Below, piece after piece: positions 56,035-64,000 of a stretch of DNA of 64,000 nt. The DNA is from Abelmoschus esculentus (Eukaryota; Streptophyta; Magnoliopsida; Malvales; Malvaceae). The stretch's first letter is position 1. Every line of letters starts with the position of its first letter. Location of the stretch: the NCBI GenBank assembly GCA_035048815.1, contig JAUCBN010000035.1:11730501-11794500 (forward strand), in the 5' to 3' direction. The position numbers and the translations under genes were made by a program. Under the pieces are notes generated by a model that was not told the DNA's origin, did no database searches, and saw nothing but the letters and a program-made list of their open reading frames with translations.

Positions 56035-56890
56035 GCCACCAAGTGTTGCATTGTGGAAAGATCTTGGTGATTAGCGTTGTTAACTTTGTTGGCAATAGAA
56101 GCAGAATCTGTTTCATTAATCACATTAGTCCAACCATTGGCAACAGCAAATCGTAACCCTTCTAGAATAGCGAGAACCTCGACAAAGGCAGGATCCGGAC
56201 AAACAAGAGGCATAGAATAGCCACCGAGTACGGAGCCAGAAGAGTCTCGAGCAATGACGTCTGCAGCAGCCCCCCTTAAGACAGGGTCAAAAGCCCCATT
56301 CGTGTTAATTTTAACGAAACCAGGGGTCGGTTTTATCCAAGTAAAAAGCTGAAAATTTAAGATTAATTTATATAATTTTTTTCAAAAGCCCATAATCAAG
56401 TATTTGAACACATAAAATTAGATTTAATAACATTTGGTTGTCGTTTTATTGCGATAAAAACGTGCATGTCTAAATGGGCTTTATAGAGAATCCTTTCGAA
56501 TTTTAACCGAGTTAAAAGTTTAAAATTTTAGATTAATCTTTATAAATATGTTGAAAAGCCATAATTAACTATTTGGACTAAAAAAAATTTATTTAATAAC
56601 ATTTTGTCACCTTTTTGTTGCGATTAAAACGTATATGTCTAAATAAGCTTTATAGAGAATCCGTTCGAATTTTAACTGAGTAAAATTCTGAAAAATTGAG
56701 ATTAATCTGTATAATTTTGTTTAAAAGCTAATAATTAATTATTTGAAATCATAAAATTTGATTTAAAAACTTTTGGTTGTCGTTTTGTTGCGATTAAAAC
56801 GTGCATGTCTAAATGGGCTTTATAGAGAATACGTTCGAATTTTAATTGAGTAAAAATCTGAAAATTTAAGATTAATCTGTATAATTTTGT

Positions 56891-59800
56891 ACAAAAGCCC
56901 ATAATCAAGTATTTGAACCCATCAAATTTGATTTAATAACATTTTGGTTGTCGTTTTGTTGAGATTAAAACGTGCATGTCTAAATGGGCATTATAGAGAA
57001 TCCGTTCTAATTTTAACCGAGTAAAAATCTAAAAATTTGAGATTAATCTGTATAATTTTGTTTAAAAGCTAATAATTAATTATTTGAAATCATAAAATTT
57101 GATTTAAGAACTTTTAGTTGTCGTTTTGTTTCGATTAAAACATGCATGTCTGAATGGGCTTTATAGAGAATAAGTTCGAATTTTAACCGAGTAAAAATCT
57201 AAAAAATTGATATTAATTCGTATAATTTTGTTCAAAAGCCTATAATTAACTATTTGAACTCATAAAATTTAATTTAAAAACATTTTGTTATCGTTTTGAT
57301 ACGATTAAAAAATGCATGTCTAAATGGACTTTATAGAGAATCCGTTCGAATTTTAACTGAGTAAAAAGCTGAAAATTAAGATTAATCTGTATAATTTTGT
57401 TCAAAAGATAATAATTAATTATTTTAAATCATAAAATATGATTTAATAACTTTTGGTTGTCGTTTTATTGTGATAAAAACGTGCATGTCTAAATGGGCTT
57501 TGTAGAGAATACGTTCTAATTTTAACCGAGTAAAAATCAGAAAAATTGAGATTAATTCGTATACTTTTGTTCAAAAGCCTATAATTAACTATTTTAACTC
57601 ATAAAATTTAATTTAAAAATATTTTGTTATCGTTTTGATGCGATTAAAACGTGCATGTCTAAATAGACTTCATAGAGAATTCGTTCTAATTTTAACTGAG
57701 TAAAAACTTGAAAATTTAAGATTAATCTGCATAATTTTGTTCAAAAGCTAATAATTAATTATTTGAAATCATAAAGTATGATTTAATACCTTTTGGTTGT
57801 CGTTTTGTTGCGATTAAAACGTGCATATCTAAATAGGCTTTATAGAGATTCCGTTCTAATTTTAACCGAGTAAAATTCTGAAAATTTCAGATTAATCTGT
57901 ATAATTTTGTTCAAAAGCTAATAATTAAATATTTGAAATCATAAAATTTGATTTAATAACTTTTTGGTGTCATTTTGTTGCGATTAAAACATCCATGTCT
58001 AAATGGGCTTTATAGATAATTCGTTTCTAATTTTAACCTAGTAAAAACCTGAAAATTTGATATTAATCTGTATAATTTTGTTCAAATGCTAATAATTAAT
58101 TATTTGAAATTATAAAATTTGATTTAATAACTTTTTGTTATCGTTTTGTTCCGATTAAAACGTGCATTCTATATGGGCTTTATAGAGAATCCGACTCTAA
58201 TTTTAACCGAGTAAAAATCAAAAAATTTGAGATTAATCTGTATAATTTTGTTTAAAAGCTAATAGTTAATTATTTGAAATCATAAAATTTGATTTAATAA
58301 CTTTTGGTTGTCGTTTTATTGTGATTAAAACATGCATGTCTAAATGGGCTTTATAGAGAATACACTCGAATTTTAACCGAGTAAATAGCTTAAAATTTGA
58401 GATTAATCTGTATAATTTTGTTCAAAAGCCCATAATTAAATATTTGAACTCATAAAAATTGATTTAATAATATTTGGTTGTCGTTTTGTTGAGATTAAAA
58501 CATGTATGTCTAAATGGGCTTTGTAGAGAATTCGTTCAAATTTTAACCGAGTAAAAAGCTGAAAATTTGAGATTAATCTGTATAATTTTGTTCAAAAGCT
58601 AATAATTAATTATTTGAAATCATAAAATTTGATTTAATCACTTTTGGTTGTCGTTTTGTTGCGATTAAAACATGCATGTCGAAATGAGCTTCATAGAAAA
58701 TACGTTCAAATTTTAATAGAGTAAAAATCTGAAAATTTGAGATTAATCTATATAATTTTTCAAAATCCCATAATCAAGTATTTGAACTTATAAAATTTGA
58801 TTTAATAACATTTGGTTATCGTTTTGTTGTGATTAAAACGAGCATGTTTAAATATGCCCTATAGAGAACCTGTTCGAATTATAACTGAGTAAAAAGATTA
58901 AAATTTGAGAGTAATCTGTATAATTTTGTTCAAAAGCCCATAATTAAATATTTAAACTCATAAATTTTGATTTTAATAATATTTGGTTGTCATTTTGTTG
59001 GATTTAAAACGTGCATATCTAAATGAGCTTTATAGAGAATCCATTCAAATTTTAACCGACTAAAAAGCTAAAAATTTGAGATTATTCTATATAATTTTAT
59101 TCAAAAGCCCATAATTGACTTTTTAAACTCATAAAATTTGATTTAAGAACATTTGGTTGCCGTTTTGTTGGGATTAAACACATGCTTGTCTAAATGGGTC
59201 TAATAGAGAATCTGTTTGAATTTTAATCGTGTAAAAAGCTTAAAATTTTAGTTTAATATTTATAATTTTGTTCAGACGTCAATATTGCCCATAATTAAGT
59301 ATTTAAACTCATAAAATTTGATTTAATAACATTTTTGTTGTCGTTTTATTACGATTAAAACGTGCATGTCTAAATGAGCTTTATAGAGAATCCGTTCTAA
59401 TTTTAACCGAGTAAAAACCTAAAAATTTGAGATTAAACTATATAATTTTGATCAAAAGCCCATAATCAAGTATTTGAAAATATAAAATTTGATTTAATAA
59501 CATTTTAGTTTTCGAATTTTAACAGAGTAAAAATCTGAAAATTTGAGATGAATTCGTATAATTTTGTTCAAAAGCCTATAATTGACTATTTGAACTCATA
59601 AAATTTAATTTAATAACATTTGGTTGTCGTTTTGATGCGATTAAAATAAGTATGTCTAAATGTGCTCTATAGAGAATACGTTCGAATTTTAACCGAGTGA
59701 AAAGCTTAAAATTTGTAATTAATCTATATAATTTTGTTGAGAAGACCATAATCAAGTATTTGAAAACGTAAAATTTGATTTAATAACATTTTGGTTTTCA

Positions 59801-60750
59801 TTTTGTTGCCATTAAAATATGCATATGTAAATGGGCTTTATAGAGAATCCGTTCGAATTTTAACCAAGTTAAAAGTTGAAAATTTTAGATTAATCTTCAT
59901 AACTATTTTCAAAAGCCATAATTAACTATTTCAACTAAAATATTTTTATTTAATAATATTTGTTTATCTTTTTATTGTAATTAAAACGTGCATGGCTAAA
60001 TGGTCTTTATAGAGAATCCGTTCGAATTTTAACCAATTAACAATCTGAAAAATTGAGATTAATCTTTATAATTTTATTCAAAAGCGAATAATTAATTATT
60101 TGTAATCATTAAATTTTATTTAATAACTTTTGGTTGTCGTTTTGTTGCGATTTAAACGTGCATGTCTAAATGGGCTTTATACAGAATATGTTCGAATTTT
60201 AACCGAGTAAAAAGATGAAAATTTGTGATTAATCAGTATAATTTTTTTCAAAAGCCCATAATCAAGTATTTGAACTTATAAAATTTGATTTAATAATATT
60301 TGGTTGTTGTTTTGTTACGATTAAAACATGCAATTCTAAATGGGCATTATAGAGAATCCTTTCGAATTTTAACTGAGTTAAAAGTTGAAAATTTTAAATT
60401 AATCTTTATAAATATGTTAAAAAAGCCATAATTAAATATTTGAACTAATTTTTTTATTAACATTTTGTTATCGTTTTGTTGCGATTAAAACGTGTGTGTC
60501 TAAATGGGTTTTATAGAGAATCCGTTCAAATTTTAACTTAGTAAAATTCTGAAAAATTAAGATTAATCTGTATAATTTTGTTTAAAAGCTAATAATTAAT
60601 TTTTTAAAACCATAAAATTTAATTAAATAAATTTTGGTTGTCGTTTTGTTGCGATTAAAACGTGCATGTATAAATGGGCTTTATAGAGAATACATTCAAA
60701 TTTTAATTGAGTAAAAAGCTGAAAATTTGAGATTAATCTATTGATTTTGT
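56891..60750. repeat. Higher-order unit 1 of the 170-bp satellite (about 3.86 kb)
   Basis: Starts with a beta monomer carrying TTTTGTACAAAAGC, followed by alpha and gamma. The same beta-alpha-gamma start recurs at 60751 and 63473. Marker pairs give the same shift: 58361/62211 (3850), 58841/62692 (3851), 59171/63022 (3851). Confidence 0.75.
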
Positions 60751-63472
60751 ACAAAAGCACAAAATCAATATTTGAACCCATAAAATTTGATTTAATAAAA
60801 TTTTCTTTGTCGTTTTATTGCGATTAAAACGTGCATTCTAAATGGGCTTTATAGAGAATACGTTGTAATTTTAACAGAGTAAAAATCTGAAAATTTGAGA
60901 TTAATATGTATAATTTTGTTCAAAAGATAATAATTAATTATTTGAAACCATAAAATTTTATTTAATAACTTTTGGTTGTCGTTTTGTTGCGATTAAAACG
61001 TGCACGTCTAAATGAGATTTATAGAGAATACGTTCGAATTTTAACCGAGTAAAAATCTGAAAAATTGAGATTAATTCGTATAATTTTGTTTCAAAGCCTA
61101 TAATTAACTATTTTAACCCATAAAATTTAATTTAAAAATATTTTGTTATCGTTTTGATGCGATTAAAACCTTCACGTCTAAATGGGCTTTATAGAGAATA
61201 CGTTCGAATTTTAACTGAGTAAAAATCAGAAAAATTGAGATTAATTCGTATAATTTTGTTCAAAAGCCTATAATTAACTATTTGAACTCATAAAATTTAA
61301 TTTAAAAACATTTTGTTATCGTTTTGATGTGATTAAAACGTGCATGTCTAAATGGGCTTTATAGAGAATCCGACTCTAATTTTAACCGAGTAAAAAGCTG
61401 AAAAATTAAGATTAATATGTATAATTTTGTTCAAAAGCTAATAATTAATAATTTGAAATCATAAAATATGATTTAATAACTTTTGGTTGTTGTTTTGTTA
61501 CGATTAAAACATGCATATCTAAATGAGCTTTATAGAGAGTAAGTTTGACTTTTAACCGAGTTAAATGCTGAAAATTTGAGATTAATCTGTATAATTTTGT
61601 TCAAAAGCTCATAATCAAGTATTTGAACTCATAAAATTTGATTTAATAACTATTTTTTGTTGTGATTAAAACGTGCATGTCTAATGGGCTTTATAGAGAA
61701 TACGTTGGAATTTTAACCGAGTAAAAAGCTTAAAATTTGAGGTTAATCTATATAATTTTGTTCAAAAGCCCATAATTAAATATTTGAACTCATAAAATTT
61801 GATTTAATAATATTTGGTTGTTGTTTTGCTGCGATTAAAACGTGCATGTCTAAATGGGCTTTATAAAGAATCTGTTCGAATTTTAACCGAGTAAAAAGCT
61901 TAAAATTTGAGATTAATCTGTATAATTTTGTTCAAAAGCATATAATTAAATATTTAAACTCATAAAAATTGATTTAATAACATTTAATTGTCGTTTTTTT
62001 ATGATTAAAATGTGCATGTCTAAATGGGCTTTATAGAAAATACGTTGTAATTTTAACAGAGTAAAAATCTGAAAATTTGAGATTAATCTGTATAATTTTG
62101 TTCAAAAGCACATAATTAATTATTTGAAATCATAAAATTTGATTTAATAAATTTTGGTTGTCGTTTTGTTGTGATTAAAACGTGCATGTCTAAATGGGCT
62201 TTATAGAGAATACGCTCGAATTTTAACAGAGTAAAAAGCTTAAAAATTGAGATTAATCTGTATAATTTTGTTCAAAAGCCCATAATTAAATATTTGAACT
62301 CATAAAAATTGATTTAATAACATTTGATTGTCGTTTTGTTGAGATTAAAACGTGTATGTCTAAATAGGCTTTATAGAGAATTCGTTCGAATTTTAACCGA
62401 GTAAAAAGCTAAAAATTTGAGATTAATCTGTATAATTTTGTTCAAAAGCTAATAATTAATTATTTGAGATCATAAAATTTGATTTAATAACTTTTGGTTG
62501 TTGTTTTGTTGCGATTAAAATTTGCATGTCTAAATGGGCTTTATAGAGCATACGTTCAAATTTCAATAGAGTAAAAATCTGAAAATTTGACATTAATCTG
62601 TATAATTTTTTCAAAAGCCCATAATCAAGTATTTGAACTTATAAAATTTGATTTAATAACATTTGGTTATCGTTTTGTTACAATTAAAATGAGCATGTTT
62701 AAATATGCTCTATAGAGAATTCGTTCAAATTATAACCGAGTAAAAAGATTAAAATTTGAGGTTAATCTGTATAATTTTGTTCAAAAGCCCATAATTAAAT
62801 ATTTGAACTTATAAATTTTGATTTTAATAACATTTGGTTGTCGTTTTGTTGGGTTTAAAGCATGCTTATCTAAATGGGCTTTATAGAGAATCCATTCGAA
62901 TTTTAACCGAGTAAAAAGCTAAAAATTTGAGATTATTCTATATAATTTTATTCAAAAGCCCATAATTAACTTTTTAAACTCATAAAATTTGATTTAATAA
63001 CATTTGGTTGACGTTTTGTTGGGATTAAACACATGCTTGTCTAAATGGGATTAAGAGAGAATCCGTTTGAATTTTAACCGTGTAAAACGCTTAAAATTTT
63101 AGTTTAATATTTATAATTTTATTCAAACGTCAATATTGCCCATAATTAAGTATTTGAACTCATAAAATTTGATTTAATAACATTTTAGTTGCCGTTTTGT
63201 TGCGATTAAAACGTGCATGTCTAAATGGGTTTTATAGAGAATCCATTCTAATTTAAACCGAGTAAAAATCTGAAAATTTGAGATTAATCTCTATAATTTT
63301 GTTCAAAAGATAATAATTAATTATTTGAAATCATAAAATATGATTTAATAACTTTTGGTTGTCGTTTTGTTGTGATTAAAACGTGTATGTCTAAATGGGC
63401 CATATAGAGAATACGTTCGAATTTTAATTGAGTAAAAAGCTAAAAATTTGAGATTAATCTGTATAGTTTTGT
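60751..63472. repeat. Higher-order unit 2, shortened (about 2.72 kb)
   Basis: Matches the first about 2.3 kb of unit 1 in order and then lacks about 1.1 kb (six to seven monomers) before the next unit start at 63473. Confidence 0.65.
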
Positions 63473-64000
63473 ACAAAAGCCAAAAATCAAGTTCTTGAAC
63501 CCATCAAATTTGATTTAATAAAATTTTCGTTGTCGTTTTGTTGCGATTAAAACGTGCATGTCTAAATGGGCTTTATAGAGAATACGTTCTAATTTTAACC
63601 GAGTAAAAATCTGAAAATTTGAGATTAATCTGTATAATTTTGGTCAAAAGCTAATAAATAATTATTTGAAATCATAAAATTTTATTTAATAACTTTTGGT
63701 TGTCGTTTTGTTGCGATTAAAACGTGTATGTCTGAATGGGCTTTATAGAGAATATGTTCGAATTTTAACCGAGTAAAAATCTGAAAAATTGAGATTAATT
63801 CGTATAATTTTGGTCAAAAGCCTATAATTAACTATTTGAACTCATAAAATTTAATTTAAAAACATTTTGTTATCATTTTGAAGCGATTAAAACGTGAATG
63901 TCTAAATGGGCTTTATAAAAAATCCGTTCTAATTTTAACCGAGTAAAAATCTAAAAATTTGAGATTAATCTGTATAATTTTTTCCAAAAGCTAATAATTA

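Larger units (their letters stand above)
50156..56326 (-). pseudogene. LINE RNase H-like (RVT_3) domain, split by an LTR element
   Basis: Part one (56326-56035) reads PGFVKINTNGAFDP, then ARDSSGSVLGG, AFVEVLAILEGLRFA and NETDSASIANKVN, the order of the RNase H-like domain at the C-terminus of many plant LINE polyproteins and related proteins. Part two (50350-50156) continues in the same frame with CYVPRDANVVAHVL and ends at a stop after FYSSFQ. The first catalytic Asp of the usual INTDGA is Asn here, while the Glu (EVLAILEGL) and the TDS Asp are present. The LTR insertion lies after the ...STMQHLV segment. Confidence 0.8.
50058..56330 (-). mobile_element. LINE (non-LTR) 3' fragment inserted in the 170-bp satellite
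   Basis: A 5'-truncated LINE on the minus strand. It ends in a short poly(A) (T-run 50058-50065 on the plus strand), preceded by about 90 bp of 3' UTR. The satellite resumes at 56331. The LINE piece alone is about 590 bp, split by the LTR element at 50351-56034. A TSD cannot be separated from the T-rich target. Confidence 0.78.
56331..64000. repeat. 170-bp satellite, right block (about 45 monomers, continues past the window)
   Basis: Head-to-tail monomers with spacing 169-172 bp (for example the GGGCTTTATAGAGAA word at 56815, 56986 and 57156). Variants differ in the segment after CAAAAG: GCTAATAATTAATTATTTG (alpha), GCCCATAATCAAGTATTTG (beta), GCCTATAATTAACTATTTG (gamma) and GCCATAATTAACTATTT (delta). 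The order of variants and private changes repeats with a shift of about 3850-3860 bp. One monomer is shortened to about 117 bp near 59400-59520. No genes. Confidence 0.97.

Overview
The window looks like plant pericentromeric or otherwise heterochromatic DNA, probably from a dicot; the species cannot be told from the sequence. Almost all of it is AT-rich nested LTR retrotransposons plus two unrelated satellite families. I see no intact host gene, tRNA, rRNA or CRISPR array. The evidence is repeat structure, LTR ends (TG...CA), target-site duplications (TSDs), primer-binding sites (PBS), polypurine tracts and decayed gag/pol coding remnants.

Layout: (1) 1-4313, the 3' part of a non-autonomous Ty3/gypsy-like element (here G1) with a 1.66-kb 3' LTR. 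(2) 4314-30372, a 33-bp satellite with a three-monomer (99-bp) higher-order cycle, split into five blocks by elements of an LTR family with very long (about 3.4 kb) LTRs and almost no internal region (here family L; copies L1 7348-13470, L2 16334-19863, L3 20576-26337) and by a G1-related fragment (14223-15639). (3) 30373-31038, a diverged LTR piece. (4) 31039-48878, a second G1 copy on the minus strand. Inside it lies family L copy L4 (34561-47914, TSD ATAAT); inside L4 a Ty1/copia element (36711-45227, TSD GTTTC); inside the copia gag a solo L LTR, L5 (41440-44852, TSD GAAGA). This is a four-level nest. (5) 49020-50058 and 56331-64000, a second satellite of about 170 bp per monomer that shows a roughly 3.85-kb higher-order period. 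It is interrupted by a LINE 3' fragment (50058-56330) that itself contains a gag-only LTR element (50351-56034) with a tRNA-Asp-type PBS.

The only proteins to be read are retroelement remnants: G1 protease, copia Gag-Pol with stops, a zinc-knuckle Gag-like protein and a LINE RNase H-like domain. The many open frames inside the 33-bp satellite are a by-product of a monomer length divisible by three. The most interesting signals are the two higher-order satellite structures, the place where the 33-bp satellite runs in frame into a gypsy polyprotein tail, a scrambled satellite/LTR chimera inside L1, and the dated nesting order given by the TSDs.
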